Positions 32,743 through 42,453 of a stretch of DNA of 42,495 nt are shown one piece after another (position 1 is the first letter of the stretch; every line of letters starts with the position of its first letter). Below the pieces are notes generated by a model, which was not told the origin of the DNA, did no database searches, and was given only the letters and a program-made list of their open reading frames with translations. The position numbers were made by a program, and so were the translations under genes. Source of the DNA: Rhodococcus sp. SMB37 (lineage in GTDB: Bacteria; Actinomycetota; Actinomycetes; Mycobacteriales; Mycobacteriaceae); contig NZ_SLVY01000027.1 of NCBI RefSeq assembly GCF_004345605.1, positions 1 through 42,495 on the forward strand, given 5' to 3'.

Positions 32743-33405
32743 GTGACCGATTACCACGACTTCGACATGTTCGGCGGCCTCGATCCCTCCACGCTGCCAC
32801 TCCGCCAGCAGCGGATTCTGGCAACGATCCGGGATTGGGTGGCTGCACACGGATGCGCTCCCAGCACCCGTCAGATCGGGGACGCGGTGGGCCTGCGGTC
32901 GGCGTCGTCGGTGTCCAAGCATCTGAAGAGCCTCGAGGAGAAGGGCTTTCTCCGAAGGGGTACTTCCATGGCCCGTCAACTGGATGTGCGCCCGTTCCTC
33001 GCAGGCACCGAGCACGGCCGTTCGAACGACAACAATGTGGCAGTGCCGGTGGTCGGCGACATCGCGGCCGGTGCACCGATCCTCGCCGAGGAGTATGTCG
33101 ACGAGACGCTGACGCTTCCGCGCGAGCTCGTCGGGTCCGGCACGGTGTTCGCGCTGCGGGTATGCGGTGAGTCGATGATCGACGCCGCGATCTGCGACGG
33201 CGACGTTGTGGTGGTGCGTCGCCAGGACGAAGCGCATTCCGGCGAGATCGTCGCCGCGATGATCGACGGCGAGGCCACGGTGAAGGTGCTGCGGCGCCGC
33301 AACGGTCACGTCGTCCTCGAGCCACGCAACCCCGCCTACGCCGAGATCAACGGCGACGACGCGGTCGTCCTGGGCAAAGTGGTTTCGGTCATGCGCCGGA
33401 TCTGA
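32743..33405 (+). CDS. LexA-family repressor
   Basis: 220 residues. LPLRQQRILATIRDWVAAHG and PSTRQIGDAVGLRSASSVSK form the LexA winged helix; VVGDIAAGAPI holds the Ala-Gly cleavage bond (A109-G110), CGESMID the catalytic serine (S144) and EATVKVL the lysine (K181). It should self-cleave on RecA filaments. Sequence details (CGESM for VGDSM, AHGCAPSTRQ) suggest a paralogue or divergent lexA. The start is uncertain: GTG 32743 is chosen because LexA proteins begin 10-20 residues before LPxRQ; GTG 32677 lengthens it by 22 residues. It is convergent with the Wadjet operon, the stops being 34 bases apart. Confidence 0.88.
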   Translation: MTDYHDFDMFGGLDPSTLPLRQQRILATIRDWVAAHGCAPSTRQIGDAVGLRSASSVSKHLKSLEEKGFLRRGTSMARQLDVRPFLAGTEHGRSNDNNVAVPVVGDIAAGAPILAEEYVDETLTLPRELVGSGTVFALRVCGESMIDAAICDGDVVVVRRQDEAHSGEIVAAMIDGEATVKVLRRRNGHVVLEPRNPAYAEINGDDAVVLGKVVSVMRRI

Positions 33406-33439
33406 CGACGTATCGAGTCCACGAGAATGTCGTCCTCGA

Positions 33440-34636
33440 CTATCGACGGAGATGCTCCAACAGTACCGGGATCAAGCGCTCCTCCATCACGGCCCTTCCC
33501 GACGTCTCCAGTGCCTGCGCGAGTTCGGGATCCCACGGCGACTCGGCTCGCGTATCGGTCGACTTCAACATCTCGGAGTCGCCTCGGTCGAGCGCCTCAC
33601 GATACGTAGCCGCATCCATCAGCCAGGGCAGTGCGCCGAACTCGGTACATGCGCGACCGGTGGTGCGTAGTCCGGTCCAATCGAAATCACCGCGCCAATG
33701 CACGGCGCCGCGGGCTGTACGGAGCAACTGACGGACGGCCTCGGACGGCACTCCCTCTGTGCACAGCAACGGCCTGCACCGGGCTCCGAGCTCACGTTCG
33801 GCCGCCTCGACGACAGTCGGGTTCTCGCACACATATACCTCGCCCGCAGCCAACGTCGCTGTCCATGCGCGCAACTGAGCGAGCGTCCACACCTGATGAA
33901 CGCCGGCGTCCGCCGCCGCTCCGGAAATCGTGGCGGCCGCGGGATGTCCCTCGAGGCGCACGCCGAGTGTCAGCACGCGGCTGGCCAGCCCACTGTCGAT
34001 CACCCCGAATTGCTCCCACATCGCGGCGCGCTCGGCACCGGTGGACGGTTCGTCGACACCCACCGCTGCCGCGAGGAGGCGTAGAACCCATCGACGCACC
34101 GGCGTGTCGGTCAGCGCCTTGGTGTCGCCGAGGACACGCTCGGAGAGCTCGACCGGCGATTCTCCCTCGGCGGGGAGGACGGCGAGTATGCGAACGGCAT
34201 CGAACACCGTTCCCGACAGCAGATCGGGTGCCGTGACCCGCGCGGCGTCGATGAGCTCGAGCCACTGCCGATGCTCAGGCGCAGCGAGGACCGTGTGGAC
34301 CTGTTCCCGCGCCCTGTCCACGGCGTCGTTCTTGGCAGACCTCTCGGCGGGTCGGTCGACGAGTGGTGACTCTGCGTCGAGCACTTCGAGCAGCGAGCGA
34401 CCGCCGTTGAGGGGGCGTTGCAGCCAGGAGTCGAGGGATTGCACGTAGATGGGCACCTTGGTCGAGGTGCTGTCTACCTTGACTCTGCGCATCGCGAGAG
34501 CCAACCGATACAGATCGGGGGTTTCCGCGGTGACCGGCACCGTGATCTTCCCGGTCACCTGCAGTCCGTTGCTTACGACATGCCGACGGGCCCTGTCGAG
34601 CACCGCACGCAGTTCGTTGCTACCGGACCAGCTCAT
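33440..34636 (-). CDS. jetD: Wadjet nuclease subunit JetD (DUF2399/Toprim)
   Basis: 398 residues. The C-terminal Toprim-like domain shows the acidic residues expected for a topoisomerase VI-type nuclease: VYVCENPTVVEAA (E271), then CTEGVPSEAV and HWRGDFDWTGLR (D317/D319). The N-terminal half matches the DUF3323-type region of the TIGR02679 family. JetD is known in Wadjet to cut plasmid DNA once the JetABC motor has sensed a small circle. AGGAGAG lies just upstream of ATG 34636, 25 bases after the jetC stop. Last gene of the operon. Confidence 0.9.
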   Translation of the reverse strand: MSWSGSNELRAVLDRARRHVVSNGLQVTGKITVPVTAETPDLYRLALAMRRVKVDSTSTKVPIYVQSLDSWLQRPLNGGRSLLEVLDAESPLVDRPAERSAKNDAVDRAREQVHTVLAAPEHRQWLELIDAARVTAPDLLSGTVFDAVRILAVLPAEGESPVELSERVLGDTKALTDTPVRRWVLRLLAAAVGVDEPSTGAERAAMWEQFGVIDSGLASRVLTLGVRLEGHPAAATISGAAADAGVHQVWTLAQLRAWTATLAAGEVYVCENPTVVEAAERELGARCRPLLCTEGVPSEAVRQLLRTARGAVHWRGDFDWTGLRTTGRACTEFGALPWLMDAATYREALDRGDSEMLKSTDTRAESPWDPELAQALETSGRAVMEERLIPVLLEHLRR

Positions 34637-34661
34637 CAACTCTCCTAGAATCCCGCGCCGG

Positions 34662-37600
34662 TCAGGCGAACTCGAACGCACCATCCACCGGATGCACCAC
34701 CCGCCGCGTACCCGGCGACCCCAAGGCCGTCGCCAGATCCGACCCGTCGTGCTCGGCCAGCAACTCGCCACCGGACCACACCAGCAGCGTCGCCGCGACC
34801 GTGTGCTCGGCCACCGAATGCGACAGGTCGTAGTGCGCACACCCGGGCACTCCGCCGTAGGTGATCCACAGATCGAACCCGGTCATGAACAGGTCGAGGT
34901 CGAACTGCACACACAGGCCCAGCAATTCGCTGCGCCCAGTGTCGTCGACACCGGCGAACGCCTCGTCGAGCGCGAGTAATCGTGGCGCGTGCGGATCGGC
35001 CGAATCGAGCATCACGTGCGCCGCCGCGAACAACGGCAGATGCAGCGACACCGATTGCTCACCACCGGACAACGCCGAATGCCGCGCCGGCGTCAACCGG
35101 TCCTCACTGCCGTCCGCGCCGATCAGGCTGAACGAGAACACCCGCCACCGCCGGTAATCGAGCGTCGACGCGAGGATCTCCGGGTACGACCGCTCCGGGT
35201 GCGCCGCGCGCTCGGCGCGGATCCGCGATGCGAAATGCGCCCGGATCCCCGCCAGATCCTCCGGCGACAACGCCGACGCATCCCGATCGAGCAGCTTGCA
35301 CACCGCCCGCGCCCGCTCGTCGAGATGATCGGCGAGCACCCAGTGCACCCCGATGGTGGTGCCCGACGACATGCGCCGCTGCCGCATCTCGGTGCCCATC
35401 CGCCCGATCAGATCGCGGGCGTCGACGGTGCGTTCGTGGATCTGCTGCGACAATCCCGTCAACAGTGCGTCCTCGAGGATGCGGCGCTCGGAGTCGGTGA
35501 GCAACGCCTCCTGGTCCTGCCGGGCCTGCGCGATGCGCGCCGCGAACCGCCCGACCGAGCTGTAGCCCTGCTCGTCCTGCACCTGCACCACCGTCACCCC
35601 GTCGGGAGCATCCCAGGTCAGGCGATAGTCGCGTCCCCGCGCGAGCTCGGCATCGAAATCCTGCAGCGCCGACGTCAACGCAGATCCCGTCGACTTGCGC
35701 GCCGATTCCCCGGCCGACACCGACTGTGTCGCCGCCTCCAGCGACCGGAACAATCCGGTCACCTCGACGGGCAACACCTCGACGGCACCCTTGGTGTCCG
35801 GCGCGTGCCGGATCCGGTAGAGCACCTGCTCGGCATCGAGCCACGCTGCCTCACTCGCCGGCCATACGTGCTTGCTGTGCACCTCGAGCAGCGCCAACAG
35901 GTCGCGGTGCGCGAACGGGGCCAGCTTGCGGGCATCGACGTGGCATTCCACCAGCGCCGACCGCAACGTCTGCTCCGCCGCGGTGTGCGCCGCTTCGGCT
36001 TTGCCGATCTGCTCGAGCGCCGACTGGAACGCATTCCGGGCCGCACGCTCGGCCGCCTTCGCCGACTCGATTCGCCCCCGGGCCTCCTCGAGTTGCGCAT
36101 CGATGCGCTCGGCACTCGCTCCGATCGACTCCCGCAACGTCTCGAGCAGCTGTTGCTGATGCGCCAGCGACTCCGCTGCCTCGAGGGACCGTTCGGCGGC
36201 CTCGTCCGCCGCGACCCGCGCCTCATCGTGCCGAAACTGCGCCTCCCGCAGACGCTCGGCGGCGTTCGCCTGATCACGCAACGCCCGCAGCAGCGCCTGA
36301 CCCTGCGTCCGGAAATGCCGGATCGCGGCGTCGAGGCTGTCCAGCTCGGCGGCGGTGAGCGGGGTGCGGTGCCGCGCCGCGGCCGCACGCAACTGCTGTT
36401 CCTTGACCGACGCATCGGCGATCGCCTGATCGAGATCCCGATCGGCCGCGGCCGCCGATTCCTGCGCGGTGCGCAATGCACCCGCACACTCGGTGACCTT
36501 CCGCAGCGCCGCGAGCACCGTGCCGGTGCGGGGGAGGGCCTTCACCGCACGGTCGAGGGCAGTGAGTCGATCTCCGAGTGAGTGCTCCTCCTCGCGCAGG
36601 GTCTGCACCTCGGCGCGGGATTCGGCGATGGTCGCTTCCAATTCGGCGATGCGCAGCAGCCGGCGCCGCGCCCGCGCTGTCGCTCCGATGAACTCGGCAT
36701 GATCCTTCACATGCCGGCCGAGCTGCACCCCCTGCCGATAGCCACCGCGCACATCCACCGCGACACCGATGCCCGGCTCCGGCTCGGCCGTCAACGCGAT
36801 CGACGCCAGCACCTCCGCGACCCGCGACTCCGGAACCGACGTATCCGATTCGGGCACAAGAACATCAGAGAGTGTCGGGCCGGAAGGTCGTTGCTCGGGT
36901 GGCGACGCCACCAGCACCTGATCCGACTCGAGATCCGGCACCTCGCCGGTGCCCCCGACGAGCCACCCGTCGAGCAGATTCGCCGCCTGCAACGCCGCCT
37001 CGACACCCGCAGCGTCGTCCGCGGACACATCGTCCCGGAACCGCACGAGCTGCCACAACGGAGCGCCGGCCCAGCCCTCCCGCGACCCGCAGCGCGCAGG
37101 GAACGGTGGGGGAGCGTCGTCCCGCTCCGCCGCCACCGCGGCACGTTCCTGTTCGAGCTCACCGATCCGCACCCCGAGCGCGTCGATCTCCGAACCCATG
37201 GCGCGGCGCCGGAACCGGATCTCCTCGACAACCGGGCCGGTGTGCTCGGCCAGCGCCGCAGCCGGCGCGGTTGCATCGTCCTCACCGACCGCACTCAATG
37301 CCGCGTCGAGCGCCTCGAACACTGGAGTCGACAACCCCACCGCAGCAAGGGTGGTCGTGTGCTCGGTCCACCAGTGACGCAGTTCGTTCGCTGTCTCGTT
37401 GCGGGCCAATTCGACGACGGTCTCCGCGGCTTCGACCGCCGCCAACGCCGTGTCGCGCTGACCGCGGCTCCGTGTCGCCGCCGATTCCGCCCGCGCGCGC
37501 GCCGCGGCCGCCCCCTCGACCTTCGACAAGGCGCTGCGCACCGCCCGCACATCGGCGTCGCGTTCCTCGGCGTTCGCCTCGATCGTCGCCACCAGCTGCT

Positions 37601-38828
37601 CGGTCCGGTCGATGTGCTCCACACCCGACCATGTGATCGACGCATCCTCGGCCGCGGCCTGCATCGCATCCTCGGTGCGGCGCCGCGTCGACGTCGCGGC
37701 CGTCACGATCTCCTCGGCGCGGGTCTGCTCACCGATCCGGTCGGCCACCGCGGCCTGCGCCCGCCCGGCGTTCTCGGTCTGCGCGGACGTGGTGCGTTCG
37801 AGATTCGCCACCACCGACGCGAGATCGTCGAGTTGCTGCTTACCCTCGTACGCGCTCGACCGTTGCAACGCATCGAGCGTGGTGCGGGCCTGTTCGTGCT
37901 CCCGCTCGGCCCCGGCGAGCCTCTCCTCCGACTCGGTGCGCGCGACCGTGGCCTCCTGCTGGGTGGTGGCGGCCTGTCGCAACGCGAGTACTGCGGCGTC
38001 GACGGCATCGAGCCGTCCCGACACCTGCTCCACCGCCACCCGCGCCTGCTGCCGCACATACTTCGAATAGACGGTGACGAACCGCTGCGCTGCATCATCG
38101 GCCGCTGCGAGTGACTCCAGCGTGCGGGCGACTTCCTCCATGTCGGAGAACGAGCGGGCGGCCTCGACGACGAGCTCGTCGTCGAGCGGCCGCAACCCGT
38201 CGGTCAGGGCCTGCGACAAGCCCTTCGGATCGAGATTCTTCGCCAGCTGCGGACGCCGCAGCGTCAGGATCAGATTGATCAACTGGTCGTACCGTTGCGC
38301 ACCGAGACCGAACATCCGCGCATCGATCGCCGCCCGGTACTCGATCGGGCGCTCGGTGATCGCATCGGCACCGACCTGCTCGATCAGCTGCTTCTTCGTC
38401 AGCGGACGATCCTCGTCGTCCAGTAGTGAGAAGTCGACACCGACCCGACCGTCCACCACGAAATGCCAGCGGGTGACCTTGTCATTGCCCTTGGTCGCGC
38501 GCATCCCGACCCCGACCGTCACCGCCTCCGGGTCGTCGCGCTGCCCGCGGCTGAACTCCATCCACACATACGAATGCGCGCTCTCCTGCCCCTGATACAG
38601 CAGATTCGAACGCATGGTGCGTTCCTCACCGGCGAACGGGTTCAGACGACGCGGCTCGATGCGCCCGTCCAACACGAACGGGAACAACACCTCCAGAGCT
38701 TTCGTCTTCCCGGAGCCGTTCGGGCCGCGCAGCACCAGACGACCGTCCGCGAACGAGAACTCCTGATCGCGGTAATCCCACAGATTGATAATCCCGGCAC
38801 GCGTCGGGCGGAAACGGGCGCTGCTCAT
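34662..38828 (-). CDS. jetC: Wadjet SMC-like ATPase JetC
   Basis: 1388 residues. Head-domain motifs at the two ends: P-loop GPNGSGKT (35-42), ABC signature LSGGEQ (1253-1258) and Walker B LLALDEAF (D1288, E1289). Between them are long coiled-coil arms rich in Ala/Glu/Arg (for example EAVRAAESAAT-like heptads) interrupted by a central hinge-like, proline- and glycine-containing segment near residues 560-680. It is the TIGR02680 relative of MukB/SMC proteins and in Wadjet extrudes DNA loops to measure circle size. The start ATG overlaps the jetB stop by four bases (ATGA). No frameshift in 4.2 kb. Confidence 0.95.
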   Translation of the reverse strand: MSSARFRPTRAGIINLWDYRDQEFSFADGRLVLRGPNGSGKTKALEVLFPFVLDGRIEPRRLNPFAGEERTMRSNLLYQGQESAHSYVWMEFSRGQRDDPEAVTVGVGMRATKGNDKVTRWHFVVDGRVGVDFSLLDDEDRPLTKKQLIEQVGADAITERPIEYRAAIDARMFGLGAQRYDQLINLILTLRRPQLAKNLDPKGLSQALTDGLRPLDDELVVEAARSFSDMEEVARTLESLAAADDAAQRFVTVYSKYVRQQARVAVEQVSGRLDAVDAAVLALRQAATTQQEATVARTESEERLAGAEREHEQARTTLDALQRSSAYEGKQQLDDLASVVANLERTTSAQTENAGRAQAAVADRIGEQTRAEEIVTAATSTRRRTEDAMQAAAEDASITWSGVEHIDRTEQLVATIEANAEERDADVRAVRSALSKVEGAAAARARAESAATRSRGQRDTALAAVEAAETVVELARNETANELRHWWTEHTTTLAAVGLSTPVFEALDAALSAVGEDDATAPAAALAEHTGPVVEEIRFRRRAMGSEIDALGVRIGELEQERAAVAAERDDAPPPFPARCGSREGWAGAPLWQLVRFRDDVSADDAAGVEAALQAANLLDGWLVGGTGEVPDLESDQVLVASPPEQRPSGPTLSDVLVPESDTSVPESRVAEVLASIALTAEPEPGIGVAVDVRGGYRQGVQLGRHVKDHAEFIGATARARRRLLRIAELEATIAESRAEVQTLREEEHSLGDRLTALDRAVKALPRTGTVLAALRKVTECAGALRTAQESAAAADRDLDQAIADASVKEQQLRAAAARHRTPLTAAELDSLDAAIRHFRTQGQALLRALRDQANAAERLREAQFRHDEARVAADEAAERSLEAAESLAHQQQLLETLRESIGASAERIDAQLEEARGRIESAKAAERAARNAFQSALEQIGKAEAAHTAAEQTLRSALVECHVDARKLAPFAHRDLLALLEVHSKHVWPASEAAWLDAEQVLYRIRHAPDTKGAVEVLPVEVTGLFRSLEAATQSVSAGESARKSTGSALTSALQDFDAELARGRDYRLTWDAPDGVTVVQVQDEQGYSSVGRFAARIAQARQDQEALLTDSERRILEDALLTGLSQQIHERTVDARDLIGRMGTEMRQRRMSSGTTIGVHWVLADHLDERARAVCKLLDRDASALSPEDLAGIRAHFASRIRAERAAHPERSYPEILASTLDYRRWRVFSFSLIGADGSEDRLTPARHSALSGGEQSVSLHLPLFAAAHVMLDSADPHAPRLLALDEAFAGVDDTGRSELLGLCVQFDLDLFMTGFDLWITYGGVPGCAHYDLSHSVAEHTVAATLLVWSGGELLAEHDGSDLATALGSPGTRRVVHPVDGAFEFA

Positions 38829-40273
38829 GAGATCTCCGTGTGGATCGAGTCGGGAACAGTGGACGCTGAGTTACTGGAAGGATCGAGATCGCTGAACTCT
38901 GTTTCACCGGCCGGTGGACCGTCCGGCGGAGACGAATCGAGAAACAGATCGATCTCCGGGTCACGCTTGCGCACACTGACCGTCACACCGCGGAACCGCG
39001 CCAGCGCAGGCAACGCCAGGATCCCGCCGGGCGCCCGCACCACCAACCGCATCTGCGCGAGCCGCTCCGTCGCCGCCTGCGCAAGCCCCGCCGGATCCGC
39101 CTGCCACTGCGCGGCGAACGTCCGCCCATAGGTGTGGACGAGCCGCCCGATCGTGCCCGCAACCCACGAATCCTCGATCAGCGGATGCGTCGGGGCCGGA
39201 CGCTCGGACGCGCCCTCGACCCGTTCGACGAGATCACCAGATGTCGCGGACGCCAACGGGGTGAACAGCCCGGACCGCGGAATCGCACCATCGATGGCCG
39301 CCACCAGCGCATCATGCCCGTCCGCGGGCAGCGGCATCCGCTCCGGGGGCGGAGCATCCGGATCCGACACCCGATCGCAGATCTCCCCGGCCAGCAGCAA
39401 CGCCACCTGCGCGACCGTCCCCGTGTTCGGGAACCGCACATCCGACAACCGGCCCGACGGATCGACCAGCGCCACCCCTTCGGCGCGCCGCTCACACACC
39501 AGACCCGTCAACAACTCCACCTCCTCGGTGGTGCGTGGCAACGCCAACTGCAACGCCTCGTCGTCGGACAATTCCTCGGCGTAGACCACCGGCTTCTGCA
39601 CCAGCGCGCGGCGCACCCGCCGCCGCACCTCACCCGTATCACTGTGCGGCACCGACGAACCGAGCAGCGCCCGCACCGATGTCAGATGCTGCAACGCCCG
39701 CGGGGGACGGAACACCGCGGCCACCACCGCACGATCGATGTCGTAGAGCGCCTCCCCATGCCCCGGGTCGCTCGCCCAACCACCCGCATCTCCATCGGCG
39801 AGCGTCAGCGCACCCCGCGCCGTCAACCACGCCACCGCATCGACGAACGCATCCCGGTCCGCGGCGCGCGCGGTGTCGAGATCGACCCCCTCCACCCGGC
39901 TCGCGTCCGTCGCCACATGATCGGCCAACTCCGACAACGTGATCTGACCACCACCGCGCCCCAACGCCGCGATCGCCAACGCCAGATACGCATATCGGCG
40001 ACGATCGAACGGCCGACCCGTCGCCGTACTCGTCCCCGCCCCCGGATCCAGCCGATCGGCGACCGTGAACAACCGCGCGGTGGTCTCGGTGACCTCGAGC
40101 CGATACCCGAACGTGGCGAGCAGATCCTCACGTAACTCCGTCGCCCACCGGCGCAGCGACGACAACGCCGACCGATCCGGGAACGTCGTCGTCACCAGAT
40201 GATGCGTCAGGATCAATCGTGCCGCACGTTGAAACGAATCGAGATCGACCGACGCAATCGAACGCGCCTTCAC
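38825..40273 (-). CDS. jetB: Wadjet subunit JetB (DUF2398)
   Basis: 482 residues, the TIGR02678/DUF2398 member of the four-gene Wadjet locus. Predicted winged-helix content is seen in SFQRAARLILTHHLVTTT, RRWATELREDLLATFGYRLE and YAYLALAIAALGRGGGQITL; this subunit plays the KITE-type role, binding the kleisin-like JetA next to the JetC heads. Overlaps jetA by four bases (ATGA) and jetC by four bases, so stoichiometric translation is likely. Confidence 0.9.
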   Translation of the reverse strand: MKARSIASVDLDSFQRAARLILTHHLVTTTFPDRSALSSLRRWATELREDLLATFGYRLEVTETTARLFTVADRLDPGAGTSTATGRPFDRRRYAYLALAIAALGRGGGQITLSELADHVATDASRVEGVDLDTARAADRDAFVDAVAWLTARGALTLADGDAGGWASDPGHGEALYDIDRAVVAAVFRPPRALQHLTSVRALLGSSVPHSDTGEVRRRVRRALVQKPVVYAEELSDDEALQLALPRTTEEVELLTGLVCERRAEGVALVDPSGRLSDVRFPNTGTVAQVALLLAGEICDRVSDPDAPPPERMPLPADGHDALVAAIDGAIPRSGLFTPLASATSGDLVERVEGASERPAPTHPLIEDSWVAGTIGRLVHTYGRTFAAQWQADPAGLAQAATERLAQMRLVVRAPGGILALPALARFRGVTVSVRKRDPEIDLFLDSSPPDGPPAGETEFSDLDPSSNSASTVPDSIHTEIS

Positions 40274-41793
40274 TGCACCTCCACCGACAGATGATCCAAA
40301 TACAGACTGCCCCGCGCGGTGCGCACCACCATCGACTCCTCACTCGGCCGCAACGTGAGTTTCACTCCGTTCTGCGTCCCGGAGGTCCCTTCATCGGGTC
40401 GCACCCTGCCACTGACCGGCACCCGCGCCGACAACGCCGCATCCAGCAGACTCAACAACACCTCGGCCTCCGGCTCCGAGAGCTCCCGCTGCCGCACCCC
40501 ACCGGCCGCGAGCGATTTCGCGGCCTGCGCGCGGCGCCGTTGCGTCTCGAGTTGCTTCTCGCGCAGCCTGCGCACCCCGGCATCGTTGCGCTGGATTCGC
40601 CCGGGCGCACCCGCGGCGGGGCGGCGGCCGGTCTCGGCGAGCGTGCGGGCGATCTCCACCGGCGGCGCCTCCCACCACGAGCGGGTGACGGGAATGACGT
40701 CCGCGTCAGGATGCGGGATCGAGAAATGCCGAGGCCGGCCGAGGTCGAACACCGCCCCGAACAGCGCGTGCGCGGCGTCCTCGGTGGGCGCGTTCGCGAA
40801 CCACCCGGCCAGGTGCCGCAGCTGCGATTCGCGGCTGACCCCGCCGCGCCGTTGCTCGGTCAGGCGTCGCAACAGCGACAGCACCGCCGAGATGGCATTG
40901 ATCGTGGCGCCGCGCAGCCGTTCCGATTCGCTCGGCGCCGACCCCACACCGACGAACCAGTGCTCGACGCCGCGCCAGCGCATCCGCCAGTCGGCCTCAC
41001 GTTCCTCGAACGAGAGCAGCACCCGCTCGTCGTGCTGCGCCGCGAGCGTGGGCAGTGTGTCGGAGCCGGTGGCATGCACACGGTCGAGCGCGGCGGTGAG
41101 CTTCGGGGCGTAGCGGGCAAGATCGGAACTGAACTCGCGCATGTGCGTGAGCAGCGCGTCCTTCTGATCGAGAAATACTTCCGGAGTGATCTCCGTGGTG
41201 CGCACCAGGTCGCCGAGCACCAGGTAGAACCGGGCAGCCCGTTCGGCCATGTCCGACAGCGTCGCGTCGAGCCGGCTCAGTTTGCGGTAGACGAGTTCAC
41301 CATCACCGGCGGCGTTCGCGTCGGCGAGTTCGGTGAGGTCGGCGAGCAGATCGGCCAGCGCCAACCGCGACAGGGACACGTCTTCCCCGCGCGCCGAGAG
41401 CACATCCTCGACCGCGCGGAACGCCCGGTAGCCGGCCTGCCCGAACTGATAGACGTAGTGGCGGTTGCGGTACTCGGCGAGGGTCGCGGCGCGGGTGCCG
41501 TCGTAGCTGCGTTCGAGCACACCCCATGCGTGGAGTTGCTCGAGCAACGCCGGAAGGTCGGAGGCCTCGGGTACGTCGCCGGGACCGTCTGCGGCGATGC
41601 GGTTCAGAACGGTCTCGACGTCGCCGGCGTGCAGCAGCACCGTGTAGTTGCCGCGGGCGTGGTCGAACGCGCGCAGAACCCACAGGTAGTGAGTGCGTTT
41701 CTCGGCGGTGGCGAACGAGAACAACCGCAGCCGGTCGTCCCGCACCAGCGGGTCCTCGACCGCTCCGACGTGGGATCGACCTGTTTCGTTCAC
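40270..41793 (-). CDS. jetA: Wadjet subunit JetA (DUF2397)
   Basis: 507 residues, the TIGR02677/DUF2397 family, kleisin-like bridge between the JetC heads. Family landmarks are the start LRLFSFATAEKRTHYLWVLR, then EYRNRHYVYQFGQAGYRAFR, a long helical centre, WFANAPTEDAAHALFGAVFDL, and the C-terminal GSLYLDHLSVEV. GTG 41793 is used: the conserved part begins about 28 residues later and longer in-frame starts run into the neighbouring gene on the opposite strand. First gene of the operon; its promoter must lie in or near 41794-41908, a spacer shared with the divergent cupin gene. Confidence 0.9.
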   Translation of the reverse strand: MNETGRSHVGAVEDPLVRDDRLRLFSFATAEKRTHYLWVLRAFDHARGNYTVLLHAGDVETVLNRIAADGPGDVPEASDLPALLEQLHAWGVLERSYDGTRAATLAEYRNRHYVYQFGQAGYRAFRAVEDVLSARGEDVSLSRLALADLLADLTELADANAAGDGELVYRKLSRLDATLSDMAERAARFYLVLGDLVRTTEITPEVFLDQKDALLTHMREFSSDLARYAPKLTAALDRVHATGSDTLPTLAAQHDERVLLSFEEREADWRMRWRGVEHWFVGVGSAPSESERLRGATINAISAVLSLLRRLTEQRRGGVSRESQLRHLAGWFANAPTEDAAHALFGAVFDLGRPRHFSIPHPDADVIPVTRSWWEAPPVEIARTLAETGRRPAAGAPGRIQRNDAGVRRLREKQLETQRRRAQAAKSLAAGGVRQRELSEPEAEVLLSLLDAALSARVPVSGRVRPDEGTSGTQNGVKLTLRPSEESMVVRTARGSLYLDHLSVEVQ

Positions 41794-41908
41794 TGTGACA
41801 GGGTAGGCGGACCACGGCCTTGCGCCTGCATCACCCACGGTCCGTGTCGGCGACCGGCGCACGCGTTCGACCCCTGTGCAGGTTGCGCGGGCGGTAACGT
41901 CGGAGGCC

Positions 41909-42364
41909 ATGAGGCGACCCGTGCGTGGTGTGCTCGCGGCGATCGTGATCGCCGGGTCCGTTGCGGTGCCCGGATGGGCCCACGCCACCCCCAGCGAGGG
42001 AATCTCGGGCGTGACATGGGTGGACATCGAGATACCACCGAATCTTCTGCCGTTCGTCCCCGACGGGGTGCACGCGGTGGCGCGGGAGATCACCATCGAT
42101 CCGGGCGGAACCACAGGTTGGCACTATCACGACGGGCCCGTTCTCGGCGTCGTCCGGGCGGGCACGCTCACCCATCCCGGAGCGGATTGCGTGCCGGTGG
42201 TCTACGACGCAGGAGAGCTGATCGACGAACCTGCGGGAGCCGACCACGTGCACGAAGGCCGCAATGTCGGCACGGTGCCGGTGATACTCGACGTCGTGTA
42301 TCTCACGCCGATCGGGGCGCCGCTGTTCGAGGATGTGCCTGCGCCCGCGTGCGCCACGATCTGA
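41909..42364 (+). CDS. Secreted cupin-domain protein
   Basis: 151 residues. Signal peptide MRRPVRGVLAAIVIAGSVAV...WAHA with cleavage likely after AHA, then a single cupin barrel: GWHYHDGPVLGVVRAGTLTH supplies two histidines and DHVHEGRN the third metal-type histidine pair. Single-domain exported cupins of this type are common in Mycobacteriales, without known activity. GGAGG lies two bases before the ATG. Divergent from jetA. Confidence 0.8.
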   Translation: MRRPVRGVLAAIVIAGSVAVPGWAHATPSEGISGVTWVDIEIPPNLLPFVPDGVHAVAREITIDPGGTTGWHYHDGPVLGVVRAGTLTHPGADCVPVVYDAGELIDEPAGADHVHEGRNVGTVPVILDVVYLTPIGAPLFEDVPAPACATI

Positions 42365-42453
42365 ACCGGCCGTCGACGGCGTCCGCGGCCTGCCCCATGG
42401 ATCTAGTGGTGTGTCTCTCAAATAAATGATTGTTAGTCCGGTAGGATTCCCGC

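Noticed and set aside
34989..38114. Two plus-strand frames of over 500 codons opposite jetC
   Set aside because: Compositionally biased (Arg/His/Gln-rich) mirror frames of the coiled-coil gene; no start context or homology.
40219..42429. 736-codon plus-strand frame opposite jetA and overlapping the cupin gene
   Set aside because: Antisense to jetA and out of frame with the cupin protein, whose signal peptide and cupin motifs fix the real reading frame.
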